Assembly: GCA_905221605.1 (NCBI GenBank) | Contig: CAJNDS010001491.1 | Coordinates: 598,360-662,359 of the forward strand | Length of the DNA stretch: 64,000 nucleotides | Direction: 5' to 3' | Source: Symbiodinium natans | Taxonomy: Eukaryota > Sar > Dinophyceae > Suessiales > Symbiodiniaceae | In this document: positions 9,359 through 20,379 of the stretch, in pieces | How positions within the stretch are numbered: the first letter of the stretch is position 1 | How the letters are laid out: each line of letters starts with the position of its first letter | The notes under the pieces: model-generated | The model's database searches: none | Told to the model about the DNA's origin: nothing | Seen by the model: the letters and a program-made list of their open reading frames with translations, nothing else | Position numbers and translations under genes: made by a program

Positions 9359-9504
9359 GCTCAGTCCGCCACTGCCACTTCGATCCCGATCCCTACTCGG
9401 CAGCAATTGGAGAACGAAACGGTGCAAGCAGGGAGCCTCAGCCTTTAAAGCCCCTGTCCTGCCTTCGGATACCGGGAGCCCACCTAACTAAAGCCGGAGC
9501 CCAG

Positions 9505-9612
9505 AACCGCCCACAAAGCAACTTTGCAGACCCAGGCGCCAGCTTCTTGCGCGATTCCACTGCGATGGCGGCCAGCAGCGCCTCGTCTCGCCTTCCGATG
9601 GTGGCCTCGTGA
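9505..9612 (-). CDS. Host exon, OPR/RAP-like helix
   Basis: The minus strand reads SPHEATIGRRDEALLAAIAV, continuing ESRKKLAPGSAKLLCGRFW. RRDEALLAAIAxESRKKL matches the first helix of the repeat. Borders are approximate. It lies directly upstream, in minus-strand order, of the exons at 8.4 and 7.9 kb. Confidence 0.45.
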
Positions 9613-9781
9613 GGGCTCCGTCGTTTCAAAACCGGTGGGGTCTTCCGGGCTTTGCGCTCATACAGCCTGCTGTTGTAAGGCATGCATCTGTCTTACGGCG
9701 CATAATAAAAGCCCTGAATACCTGAAAGTCCATCTTGGCCCACCCTAAACCCAAAACCCTAAACCGATTCCTAGACGACAC

Positions 9782-9846
9782 CTGCACTCTGCAGCTGTAG
9801 CGGCAAAAGACCACGCCACGATGGCCAGGCCCTGCGGATCCAAGTC
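9782..9846 (-). CDS. Host exon, OPR/RAP-like repeat
   Basis: The minus strand reads DLDPQGLAIVAWSFAATAAE. D-P-Q-G-L-A-I-V-A-W-S-F-A is an almost ideal repeat core. The acceptor is CGGCAG and the donor is GCAG|GTGTCG, both canonical. At 65 bp it encodes only the second helix, so the repeat is split between exons. Confidence 0.65.
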
Positions 9847-10189
9847 CTGCCGCCGCGGCAAAAGGGTTTAGGGGGGCTTCATAGGCTTCAGGGTTTAGGG
9901 TTTAGGGTTTGGGGTTTAGGGTTTAGGGTTTAGGGGGTAGGGTTAAGGGTTTAGGGTTTAGGGTTCAGGGTTCAGGGTTTAGTTTAGGGTTTAGGGTTTG
10001 GGGTTTAGGGTTTATGGTTTCGGGGAGGGCACGAAGCTGAACAATCTGGGATTACCAGAGAGCTTGCCTCGAACATGAGGCGAGTGGCGAGGGTCGATTC
10101 CGTGTAGAACCCTAAACCCTAAACCCTACACCCTAAACCCTAAACCCTAAACCCTAAACCCTAAACTACCCTAAACCCTAAGCCCGGGT

Positions 10190-10306
10190 AGCTGGGGTCT
10201 CCGATCTCCCATTGTCCTGCACAATGCCCTGGGCGCGCAGGGAGAGCCTGCGAAAGATCTCATCATCCTTGCACTGCATCTTGGCCTCCGTTGATGTCTT
10301 GGGCTG
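10190..10306 (-). CDS. Host exon, OPR/RAP-like helix
   Basis: The minus strand reads KTSTEAKMQCKDDEIFRRLS, continuing LRAQGIVQDNGRSETPA. The acceptor CCCAACAG precedes the first codon shown. DDEIFRRLSLRAQGIV is a plausible first helix. The donor was not fixed. Confidence 0.42.
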
Positions 10307-10544
10307 TTGGGGTTCCAATGAATTAAGGGTTTAGGGTTTAGGGTTTCGGGACTAGGGTTTAGGGTTTAGGGTTTACGGCTTGGAGTTTGGGGTTTCGGTT
10401 TTCAAGTATAAGGATTAGGGTTTGCAGTTCAGGTTTTAACGTATGCGCCGTACTGGCACAGCATCTCTGCTTCGACGTGCAACTTCAGGTCCTGCCCAAA
10501 CCCTGTTTAGGGTTTGGGCCCTTAGGGTTTTGGGTTTAAGGTTT

Positions 10545-10608
10545 GGGCCCTTTATGTGCGGATCGGTAGCCAGGCCCCACGTTGCATCCGACAAGCCCCA
10601 TGCCGAGA
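10545..10608 (-). CDS. Host exon, OPR/RAP-like repeat
   Basis: After an acceptor TGCGCAG the minus strand reads DLSAWGLSDATWGLATDPHI. L-S-x-A-T-W-G-L-A-T is a repeat core. The next bases are drifting TTTGGG text, as expected for an intron start. Confidence 0.5.
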
Positions 10609-10789
10609 GGTCCTGCGCAGCACAAATGCAAGGCTGGGCTCGGGGTTTGGGGCCCAGCTTGAACGCGCGCAAAGGAAGTCGCAAACCACAAAGCTCCGAA
10701 ATCCGGACCCCTGCGTTTGAGCTCCTACAACCGCGACTTACAGAATGCTTAGAGTATCTGGCTCTGAACTCCTCAACAGAATCTCTGAA

Positions 10790-10932
10790 GCTATGAGCCC
10801 TGCGGGCCCTACGTCCTTGCATTTTGCCCGGAGCAACTGCAGCAGCCGTGGAAATCGCGGATCTGCCATGGCCATCTTGGACTCGCCGGCTTCCACCTCG
10901 CGGTGGGGCTCCCGGGTCATCGGATATGTCAC
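10790..10932 (-). CDS. Host exon, OPR/RAP-like helix
   Basis: The minus strand reads MADPRFPRLLQLLRAKCKDV followed by GPAGLIAS. RLLQLLRAKCKDV has the form of the first helix of the repeat. The upstream frame (TREPHREVEAGESKMA) stays open. Borders are approximate. Confidence 0.42.
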
Positions 10933-11343
10933 TTAGAACTTGGTAGCCCTGGAACTATATTCTGATAAGGGTACCCTCTTTGGATTGGCAACTTGAAAAG
11001 GGGAATCTTCCACCACAAGAATGGGCGAAAGGGTACCACTGGGCTGCAAAAGAGAAGGAGAGTTCAAACGTTGGACAGTCAGGTGCTCCAACATGGTATC
11101 ACGCCACCCATCTCGATTGAACTAGGTTGCTGGTCCACTGGCGGTTGAGTCCCAAGTTCTTTGGATGGTGATCTCTTTTCAAGGATTCAAGGCGGTTCTC
11201 TACCTCCCCTTCTTCTGGCCCTTTTCTGTCCTGCCCACGCTAACTTACACGCACAGAGCACATGCGTGAGATATCCTAGGGTTAAAGGAGTTTCAGTTTA
11301 ACCCTAAGACTCAAGCTGGTGGTTTAGAGGTCACCCTAAACCC

Positions 11344-11600
11344 TAAACCCTAAACCCTAAGGCTTGCAAAACTCCATCTCGGAGATGGCCATCGACCAGC
11401 CCTACATGAACTGATGCCTTCGCATGGGGGGTAGTTTGAAACTAGGGTCCCTGTCAGGGATGTAAGGTTTTAGTATCAGGGGCCCAACTTGAAAGTATGG
11501 TACCCTAAACCCTAAACCCTAAACGCTAAACCCTAAACCCTAAACCCTATACCCTATACCCTATACCCTATACCCTATACCCTAAACCCTAAACCCTACA
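11344..11600 (-). repeat. CCCTAAA runs with CCCTATA variant block
   Basis: Short CCCTAAA runs occur at 11344-11362 and 11503-11600. Inside the second, the unit changes to CCCTATA at about 11546-11585 and then returns to CCCTAAA. It is another homogenised variant. Confidence 0.8.
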
Positions 11601-11604
11601 TCCA

Positions 11605-11757
11605 TTCCGCTTGCAAGTACAGCAGTGCTTCGATGTCGAGCCCCGCACGCTGGACTTGGCCACTCGGTGCACAGCGGTGGAGGTGTTTCGAAAGTCGAAG
11701 AGATCTCCCAGGTTGTCCACCACTGCCAAGACCTTCAGCGTCCAGAGTTGAGAGGTG
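11605..11757 (-). CDS. Host exon, likely N-terminal part of OPR/RAP-like protein
   Basis: The minus strand reads VLAVVDNLGDLFDFRNTSTA, continuing VHRVAKSSVRGSTSKHCCTC. The segment F-x-N-T-S-T-A-V-H-R-V-A-K matches the NxxTAxHRLAK box that starts the helical-repeat region in alveolate RAP-type proteins. The acceptor is CTGAAG and a donor GTAGGG follows. As the most upstream recognised exon on the minus strand, it fits the 5' part of the gene whose later exons lie at 10.9-6.7 kb. Confidence 0.55.
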
Positions 11758-12056
11758 AGAGGGCTAAGGGTTTTGGGTTGCGGGCTTCGGGCTTATGGCT
11801 TAGGGCTTAGGGTTTAGGGTTTAGGAAGGTTATCGGAGGTGCCCCATGAACACTTCCCCACACACTCTGTACTCTGTGCTTTGTGGTTGTGCTTTGTGGG
11901 TTCTCACCCCCGGCCTCGCGCCAATTTCTGCACTCTGTCACAGAGACCTGCATCTCGATCGTGAGCTGTTTTGACGGGGGTGGTGGCCTGTAGACGTAGC
12001 CTTGGAGACACAAACAGAAGAAGCCGGCACGGAATGGTGCGGCTTCATCGGTGGAT

Positions 12057-12089
12057 ACTCTCACTCACTCACTCACTCACTCACTCAGC
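12057..12089 (+). repeat. (CTCA)n microsatellite
   Basis: About eight TCAC units in tandem. Confidence 0.9.
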
Positions 12090-13826
12090 ATATTGCTTGC
12101 TGTATCTCCATTGAGTGTGTTGGTGGCTTCGGTTTCTTAGGCAGCTCGGAGCCATGTGGACCCAGCACGCAGCCGTTGACAATGTCATCCTCTGAAATAA
12201 CCTGGGCTGGTATTATGGAACTTGAATCAAGTTGGAAGACTATGGGTATACAACCACAATTTTGGGTCACTTCGTCCAAGATGTCTAATCGCAACCCGGA
12301 ATCTGCAGTTCCAGCCGACATGGTCTTGCAGAAGGCCGTGCAATCGCGGGCATCAAAAGCACAACTGGGGGACAATGTTCCAGTTCATCGTCCCAAGCAC
12401 CATACGCATTAAACCCTAAGCTTTAAACCTTACACTTACACCCCTCGGAACCTAACCTATGTATGCCGCATTTGGAGCTCTTTGTGTTCAAGGTTGACGC
12501 AAGCATGCATACACGTGCTACCACCTAAAAACCAAGAGAGTTTTTCCCAACCCAGGCTCCATTCAAGTGGTTGAGGCTCAAGGGCCTTAGGCTTCTCAAG
12601 CCTTTCAGGGCTTAGGGGTTTCAAGGTTTACGGACGAAGGCTTGAGGCTTTGGGTTGGAACTTAGGGCTGCAAATTTAGGGGCGTCGGGTTTGAAAGTGT
12701 AGGCAGTTTGGGTATGGTGTAGGCGGAGGCCATTGGTACAAACAACCGGGGAGCGACATCTGAGCCAAGTGCCAGCAACAGCTTGCCAAGCAAGGGAATT
12801 GGTTAAGTTGAGGGTTCTGTTGAAGGTTTGGGGGTGCTACATTTGGCACCCTCTGCTCGGTTGGAGAAGTTCTTGAGCAATCAGCGGTTCAGGGTCACGT
12901 TTAGCCGGCCAAGTAACACGGCCACGGTTCGGGGACTTGGAAGGGTATCTATGTCCGGGGATTTCCGGCGCGGCCATGAGCCTACAGGATCGCAAACGCA
13001 TGTAAAAGCCTCTTTCAACTTTAAGAGTCTTCGCTGGAGCACTTGTCCTTCACGCGCTGCAAGCCCACTGCTTACGATTTGAAGTCAACCACGAGGAGAA
13101 GGAGCGCCTTGCCCGCGACGCGCAACCAGTGGGCGAACAGATCCCTCGTGAGACTCGTGAGATCAGTACACAACATACCGATCCTGGGGCAACATGGAGG
13201 CTGTCTTTGGTAGGAGGAACACAAGCCCCTCCTCCTCCTGCTCCTCCTCCTCCTGCACCAGCCACGATGCTCTCTGTCCTTCCTTCTTGCACGGGAACCC
13301 GGAAGGACTGGGACTCCAGAGCACCGTGAGTGGCAGTCACGACAACTGGTCACAGGCACGCACGGTATCTCGACACTGCGCGAAGATGTTGATGAGAGCA
13401 GAACTGAAATGCGATGTGTGTTTGGATTACCGACAAAGCTGCGGATGTTGTTTGATGCCAGGGCGAACATCCTCAGTCCAGAGACCCGTAAGCCATGGCC
13501 GAAAAGGCACGAGATATGCAAGACATACCTAAGCGACAAGATGTATACTACAGCACTCGGTGTAAGCGCACGAGATGGGTGGGTGCTTCATTACCCCAAG
13601 GAACCCAAGCATAGGCCGGAACGTCGTACAGTTAGGGGTGTGGCGCCCGTAGTGAAAAAGCCTGCTCCGTGCATGCAACCAACCATCGATGCAGGAATTC
13701 CCGACTGGCGGCCTGCAGGATGTCCCTGCTTTACAGGAAAAGTGGCCGCTATACATTCGACACTTATCAGCAATGCTCTCAAGCACGGGTCTTCTTGTGA
13801 ATTAGCTGTCTGCTCAAGTTCGAGCG

Positions 13827-13912
13827 TACATTGGCAACGGCGTGTCAGCCACAGAAAGTGATATGAACGTACTCACAGAAGCCAGAATAGCTTCATCGTT
13901 CCCCATGCAATC
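13827..13912 (+). repeat. Local duplication, copy A
   Basis: It contains GTACATTGGCAACGGCGTGT and CTTCATCGTTCCCCAT, which recur with changes 350 bp downstream. Confidence 0.65.
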
Positions 13913-14179
13913 CCCAGACAGCCAGCTGAGCCAAGCCTATGCAGCACAAAGTAGAAAAACACGAGCACAACTCAAGTGAAAAAACACTGAAAAATTTCTT
14001 CAGCGAAGGTTGAAACAATCGCTGCGCCGCAAAAAGAAGTTACTGCGCAACCCTGAAAAGTACACGTGTAGACTACGCCAATCAGAAAAAAAACAATAGC
14101 TCCGCAAGTTTTTTCTGGTTGTTTCCCGTGATATTTTTGCTTTTCGCGCACGTTGCTGAGATGCAACAAAGTCGGGGCT

Positions 14180-14268
14180 GTAGTACATTGGCGACGGCGT
14201 GTCATCCACAGAAGTGGTATGAGCATAACACAGCTTACAGAAGCAAGAACAGTTTCATCGTTCACCCT
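14180..14268 (+). repeat. Local duplication, copy B
   Basis: It contains GTACATTGGCGACGGCGTGT and TTTCATCGTTCACCCT. It aligns to 13827-13912 along its full length with scattered substitutions and small indels. Confidence 0.65.
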
Positions 14269-16399
14269 CCATTTTATTGAACGTGAAGGAATCGACTTCA
14301 AACAGCGTCTTTGGAGTCATACAAGGTTTGAGCAAGAAGCTTTTTGTGACATCGGGCAAAGCAAATGTCTCCTCTGAGGCCACATGCAGTTAGGTCAGGG
14401 CAGTCCCGTTGGGTATATGATGGTATATGGCACCACCCCGTTCACGCCGATCAACAAAGAAGCATCGCAAGCAAGCGGTTTTGAGCAAGCACAAATACCG
14501 TTAACTCATTTCTGTTTTTGGCCAGCTCATCGGAAAAAAAGCATGCCCGTTGCCTTCCAATAATTGCTAACGACATACAAATACCACGCATTCGCAGAAA
14601 CCAAAGACAATCACATTCCGATTGCAACTTGTCGCACGTTGGCTTGCCGCAAAACATTGAACACGAAGCATCTCACAAGCTCAAGGTTCAGCAATGTACA
14701 AATCTTACTTGCAAAACTGACAAGTCTGGCATTCCTCTGCCAAGAGCCTTCTTAGACCAAGCAAGAAACCTGGAACAAAATCAAACGCAATTTTCAGCGT
14801 GCCAAGACGGGCAACTGTGCAGATGCGCATGTTTGTAGTGCACGTTTGTTGTTTCAGCTCAGGTGCCTTTCTTCCGCTCTTCGATATCTGCCACGCAACG
14901 TACACAACTTTTCAAGCCTCCCACCAGAAGATTGTGCCACGGATGCAGCAAAGACCAAATCAGCTTGCAACATAGCTCTTTAGAACAGCTGCGAGGCGGA
15001 AGATGCAACTTTGAACACTCTGCAGTTCCAAGCATGCTGAGGTCCTTTCTGTCTTCTGGAAGTGCACAGTCGTGCAACGACAGGTTCCATCCATCGAGTT
15101 TGCTGAAGAATCTTCCACAAAAAAAGACTTTCAAGCCAGCATTCCTGAACACAGGTCTTTTGTGAAAAGCAGAGCTCGCGCAGCAGTCTCTTTTTTCACT
15201 TCGCACTTGAGCCAAACACCAAAGTGTTCAGCAAGCTTCAGTTCTTGCAGCAAGCTCTCTCCAAGAGCTAAGGACTCCAAAAAGCTACGAATTCCATCTC
15301 AACTTTGTTCTACAAAGGAGGTAAAGCAAAAGAACAATGCAACTGCTTTTGGTCTACACCTCGGGACTTCAGGTCACTTCCAAACAGCAAAAACAGCGAA
15401 GCTTCAGAGTCCACTCTGCACTCCTACTCCCATCCTACACGTCCAACGGCAACGAACGAAGTGGCGGGGGACAACGGAGTGAGTTGCAGCAAGACAGAAC
15501 CTTAGAGTTCTGACACGCACTTCTTCACTGCTGCTCTCCTGCAGTTCCAGAGACTTTGAGCAAAACCAAACATGCTCATGCTAAGTCATGCAGCACCACA
15601 TGGCACCAACTGGGCAAACACTACAGGTGAATTTTTCACATCTTTTTTGTGCACGTTCAAGAATTCGCTGTTGTTGGTTTTGCCCAGACTGCACTTCTTA
15701 AACCAAGGAAGCGGCAGCAGAGAGCAAACAACAGGCTTATGGAAGCAAGAAGAGAAATTCTCAAGCCTATGGGCTCTTAAGATCCAGTCCAGATTGCGGA
15801 AGGAACACGTGTCGCTCGGCTCACTGCCGTGCCAAGACACTTAGAACTCTTTTGGTTGACAAGAAAGTTGCGCATTGAAAGAAAGGCACGAACGCACAAC
15901 GAAATTTGTGATTCATGCAGCAAATGCACAAAGCCAAGTCTGGCTTCGAAAAAAGGTGAAGCTGTCTAAAATCATGCCAGCAACATGTCCTTTCCAAAAA
16001 AAGAAATGCCTGTGGATCGTTGACAGAACAGCAGATCCATTGTCTTCGACACTCTGAGCGAAGGAGTGGCAATGTGGCTATGCTTGACTTGGTGGCACTG
16101 TTGATTGAGGTTCGTGGATATCTCTGCGAAGATGGTTTTCACTTTTTGGCATGTATTCGCATTTTGTGATTTCCCTGCACAGCTTGGTATGGATGTGCTC
16201 TTGGATATCGACGACGTTGAGCACTGGCGCGCGGGGAACCCCAGTTTGGTCGCTTCCGGTTTCTTTTGGTTGTTGCTGCTTGTTCGCTGGGTTGTTTGGT
16301 TGGTTTGGTTGGTGGTGTTGCTCACACATGTGGGATGAACCATGAGTTTGCTCTGCATGAGTGTGAAACTGCGTCTAAAACCTTTTGCGTGCTTTAAGA

Positions 16400-17165
16400 A
16401 GAGTAACCAACCCCAAAAGGGGTGCTCTTATTTTTTTGCATGGGTACTGGCCACCAAATAAGACATCGGCTCATGTCGTCCACAAGGTCCCACAAGCCAA
16501 GGCGAAAGTCCTTGAGCTTCCGGCATTCTTTTAACCCTGTTTGGAGAATGATGGCTTGCCTAAGAACACCTTTAGCTTGCAGTTCTTCAACTTTGGAAGC
16601 GATTTTCAACCAAAGCTTGGAGAATGTGGTCTTTTTGCTTACAAAGCAATTCTGAATGACAAAGCTGAGAAGGCAGTGACCGCACAAAGACAGAAGCTGC
16701 TGTGAAAGTGTGTATGATGAGCAGAGAAGCACCAGAGAAAATCATGCTGCGTCGCAAAGTAAATTCCGGAGGAGGTGCTTGAGGACCTCCTCAGTGCAAA
16801 GCACCCGCGTCTGCAAGTCCGCCAGGTGAGGAGACTCCGAGGCAGCCCCAGAAAACCTTTTTCGGTTGAATCTCTATCTGACGTTTTGTCTCCGTCCGAG
16901 ACTAGCTCCAGAAGAGCCTTTAGCGCATGTTCTCCAGCAAGCTTCTGATCAGGTTTTTTTTCTTTGACCCCTTTCCGAAGCTTGCGACAGTGATGTGGAA
17001 CTTGTCTTGGTTCGACCTGCAAAGCGGGTCCGTGCCGCTGTCAAACTTGAGAATGTGCTGCAAAATGTTCTGGGAGTGAACAGAACCCGCTGCGAAGCAG
17101 TCGCAAGGGTGAAGCAAGAGCCGGCGAAGAAGCTCTGCTGAGCCACGGAGGAAATTTGCCCCCAA
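16400..17165 (-). pseudogene. Possible decayed coding region, unknown protein
   Basis: Three minus-strand frames carry plausible protein text in succession. From the upstream end these are LRRLLLHPCDCFAAGSVHSQ and FHITVASFGKGSKKKNLIRS, then HALKALLELVSDGD, then KIASKVEELQAKGVLRQAII and KDFRLGLWDLVDDMSR. The joins would need frameshifts or introns. No family is recognised, and chance open frames cannot be excluded. Confidence 0.25.
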
Positions 17166-17183
17166 GGTCTCATATTAAAACCG

Positions 17184-17438
17184 TTGGGCACGTCGACCTC
17201 CTCAAAGCGGGTTGGTCGGAGGGAAATCCCTCTTGTTCATTGGGACAGGGTGTCCTGTGACTTATGCGGGAGTGTCAAGAAGCAGGATCACACATGGAGA
17301 TGTGACACCTGCGATTGGGATGTATGTCCAGAGTGTGCATCCCTTGGGCTTGTGAGACCTGTTTGCGAAGCATGGCTTCTGTCAATTACAAGAGGTGAAA
17401 TTGTTGTGGTGCCAATGCTGCCTAGAGGCCTAGAATGA
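17184..17438 (+). CDS. Zinc-finger (ZZ/C1-like) ORF
   Basis: This 84-aa open frame contains one clean zinc motif at about residues 27-51: CDLCG, eight residues, WRC, then DTCDWDVCPEC. The C-x2-C ... C-x2-C-D-W-D-x-C-x2-C spacing resembles ZZ-type or DC1/C1-like fingers, which bind peptides or lipids. The frame starts at an ATG and ends with TGA, but it could equally be an exon of a larger gene. It lies between the unassigned 12-17 kb region and the 140-bp satellite. The motif is clear; the wider function is unknown. Confidence 0.5.
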   Translation: MGTSTSSKRVGRREIPLVHWDRVSCDLCGSVKKQDHTWRCDTCDWDVCPECASLGLVRPVCEAWLLSITRGEIVVVPMLPRGLE

Positions 17439-17589
17439 AGGATGCTTTGCAGGGCAGTCTGATCTGTTTCCCCTGCCGAGCAGTTTTCAGTATCTGAACG
17501 AGTTGACGTGTTTGCAGCCAGGGTCGTTCATTCTTTTTGTATAGTTTGAGAAGAGAAGCTGGCGCAACAACAGTTTTGATGCTGCGAGG

Positions 17590-20100
17590 AGAGATTGAAA
17601 GCAGTGTCTGCTGGTGTCACTTTTGTCATCCAAAGTTGCCCGTACAGACAAACAACATGTTGCATTTTGGAGCACAGCGGTTAATGATATGCCGGCTGGT
17701 TTCATCTGGTGGTGCCTCTAGTTCTCCTAAACCTGAAAGAGCAGAGCCTTCGAGATCAAAACAACCGTTCTGGCAGTTGGGGGTTGACAGTTTTGGGGTA
17801 TGCTGGCCGAGATATGGAAAATGTTCTTGCTTCTTGTCGTCCTAAACCTCAAAAAAGCATGTTGTATCAAAACTTGCAGTTGCGGCAATGCGGTTTGACA
17901 GTGTTGTGGTGTGCTGGCCGCATTGTCAAGGAGGAATGTCTGCTGGTGTTTTTTTTTGTCATCCTAGACCTGAAAGAACAGGGCCCTCGAGATCAAAAAC
18001 GCACGTTGTATCTAATTTTGCAGTCGGGCAGAGTGGTTTTGACAGTTTTTGTGGTATGCTGGCTGAATTTCAAAGAGTAGTGTCTGCCGGTGTTGCTTTT
18101 TGTCATCCAAAACTTGAAAGAACAAAGCCTGCGAGATCAAAAAAGCATGCTGTATCACGTTTTGCAGTTGGGGCAGATCGGCTTTGACAGTTTTGTGGTA
18201 TGCTGGCTGGTGTTGAAAAAGCAATACCTGCTGGTGTTGTTTCTTGTCATTCAAACCTGAAAGAAGAAGATAGAAAAACGTGTTGTGTCAAGTTCTGCAG
18301 TTGGGGCAGAGCGGTTTTGGAGTATTGTGGTTTGCTGGCTGATTTTTGAAAGAGTAATGTCTGCCGGTGTTGCTTCTTGTCACCCTAAACCTGAAAGAGC
18401 AAAGCTTTGGAGATCCAAAAAGCGTGCTGTATCAAATCTGCAGTTGGGGCAGATCGGTTTTGACAGTTTTCTGGTATGCTGGTTGGTTTTGAAAGTGCTA
18501 TACCTGTTGGTGTTGCTTCTTGTCACCCTAAACCTCACAGAAAAAAGCTTTCGAGTTCAAAAAAACGTGCTGCATCAAATTCTGCAGTTGGGGCCGAGCG
18601 GGTTTGAGAGTATTGTGGTATGCTGGCTGATTTTGGAAAGAGTAGTGTCTGCTGGTGTTGCTTCTTGTCACCCTCAAAGAACAAAGCTTTCGACATCAAA
18701 AGAACGTGCTGTATCAATTTTGCAGTTGGGGCAGAGCGTTTTTGAGAGTTTTGTGGTATGCTGGCTGAATTCTGAAAGAGTAATGGCCGCTGGTGTTGTT
18801 CTTTTTTCTCACCCTAAACCTGAAAGAGCGAAGCCTTCCAGATCACAAGAGCGTGCTGTATACAGTGACCGAGCAGTGTCTTCTGGTGTTGCTTTCTTGT
18901 CATCCTAAACCTGAAAGAGCAGAGCCCTCGAGATCAAAAAACCGTGCTGTATCAAACATCGCAGTTGGGTGAGAGCGGTTTTGATAGTTTTCTAGTATGC
19001 TGGCCGAGTTTTGAACAATGGTGTTGCTTCTTGTCATCCTAAACCTGAAAGGACAGAGCCCTCAAGATCAAAAAAACATGTTGTATCAAAAATTGCAATT
19101 GGGGCAGAGCGGTTTGACAGTGTTGTGGTATGCTGGCAGAAGTTCGAAACAGCAACGTCTGCTGGTGTTGCTTTTTTGTCATCCTAAACTACTGCTTTCC
19201 CGTTAGTTTGCTCGCTAGGCAAGGATGACTTTGCTGCGTCTCGAAAGTCGAAAAAAAAGTCTGAAAGAGCAGAGCCCTCGAGATCAAAAAAGCCGTGCTG
19301 TGTCAAACATCGCAGTTGGGTGAGAGCGGTTTTGACAGTTTTCTAGTATGCTGGCCGAGCTTTGAACAATGGTGTTGCTTCTTGTCATCCTAAACCTGAA
19401 AGGAGCCCTCAAGATCAAAAAAACATGTTGTATCAACAGTTGCAATTGGGGCAGAGGGGTTTTGACAGTGTTGTGGTATGCTGGCAGAAGTTCGAAACAG
19501 CAACGTCTGCTGGTGTTGCTTTTTGTCATCCTAAACCTGAAGGAACAGAGCCCTCGAGATCAAAAAGCACGTGTTGTATCAACTCTTGCAGTTGGGGCAG
19601 AGCAGTTTTGACAGTATTGTGGTATGCTGGCTGAATTTTGAAAGCGCAATACCTGCTCGTGTTGCTTCTTGTCGTCCTAGACCTGAAGGAACAAAGCCTT
19701 TAAGGATCCCAAAGGGCATGATGTATTGACAGTATTGTGGTATGCTGGCAGAAGTTTGAAACATCAACGTCTGGTGGTCTTGCTTCTTGTCATCCAAAAC
19801 CTACAGAACAAAGCCTCCGAGATCAAAAAAACGTGCTTTATCAATCTTGGCAATTGGGGCAGAGGGTTTTGACAGTATTGTGGTATGCTGGCAATTTTGA
19901 AAGAGCAGTGTTTGCTGGTGTTGTTTCTTGTCATCCTAAACCTGAAAGAGCAAAGCCCTCCAGATCAAAAGAACGTGTTGTATCAACTCTTGCAGTTGGG
20001 GTAGAGCGGTTTTGACAGTATTGTGGTATGCTGGCTTTGAAACCGCAACGCCTGCTTGCTGGTGTTGCCTTTTGTCATCTTAAACTTGAAAGAACAGAGA
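17590..20100 (+). repeat. ~140-bp tandem satellite, about 16 copies
   Basis: The marker TGGTATGCTGG recurs at roughly 17.80, 17.91, 18.05, 18.20, 18.33, 18.47, 18.62, 18.75, 18.99, 19.13, 19.35, 19.48, 19.62, 19.74, 19.88 and 20.02 kb. Each copy also has CTGCTGGTGTTGCTTCTTGT, CATCCTAAACCTGAAAGA, GAGATCAAAAAA and GCAGTTGGGGCAGAGCGG. Copies differ by substitutions and small indels. One copy is interrupted at ~19190-19262 by unrelated sequence. Open frames across it are repeat by-products. Confidence 0.9.
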
Positions 20101-20139
20101 TTGTGGCTTTTGCATGGTTTCGCAAGACAGAAGGTTTTG

Positions 20140-20372
20140 TTCCAGCCGAGGGCTTGTTCCAGCCAGGGCGTTTTCCAGCCCCTGGCTGGTTCCAGCCCAG
20201 GGCGTTTTCTAGCCTGGGGCTTCTTCCAGCTCGAGGCATTGTCCAGCAAAGGGTGTGTTCCAGGCAGAAGCTTGTGAAAAATATTCTCGGCATGTTCCGG
20301 GCCTGGGTATTTTCCAGCAGCAGCCTGGTTCCAGCCCCGGGCTGTTTCCAACGAGGGGTCGTTTCCACCTCT
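20140..20372 (+). repeat. TTCCAGCC-based minisatellite
   Basis: Degenerate units of about 20 bp carry TTCCAGCCnnGGG/GTTTTCCAGCC. The block directly follows the 140-bp satellite. Confidence 0.7.
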
Positions 20373-20379
20373 GAGCTCA

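Larger units (their letters stand above)
12090..17180. other. No recognised gene; free of telomere repeats from ~12.4 kb
   Basis: The text here differs from its surroundings: TTTAGGG repeats disappear and A-rich, CAAAGC/AAGCA-rich sequence appears from ~13.9 kb. Open frames exist on both strands (e.g. 12828-13082, 13072-13539 minus, 14863-15165, 15072-15482), but they overlap and match no family I know. It may be a decayed mobile element or a long intron. Confidence 0.4.

Noticed and set aside
18285-18908. 207-aa ORF in the 140-bp satellite
   Set aside because: The frame reads through tandem non-coding units; neighbouring units break it, and codon patterns follow the DNA repeat.
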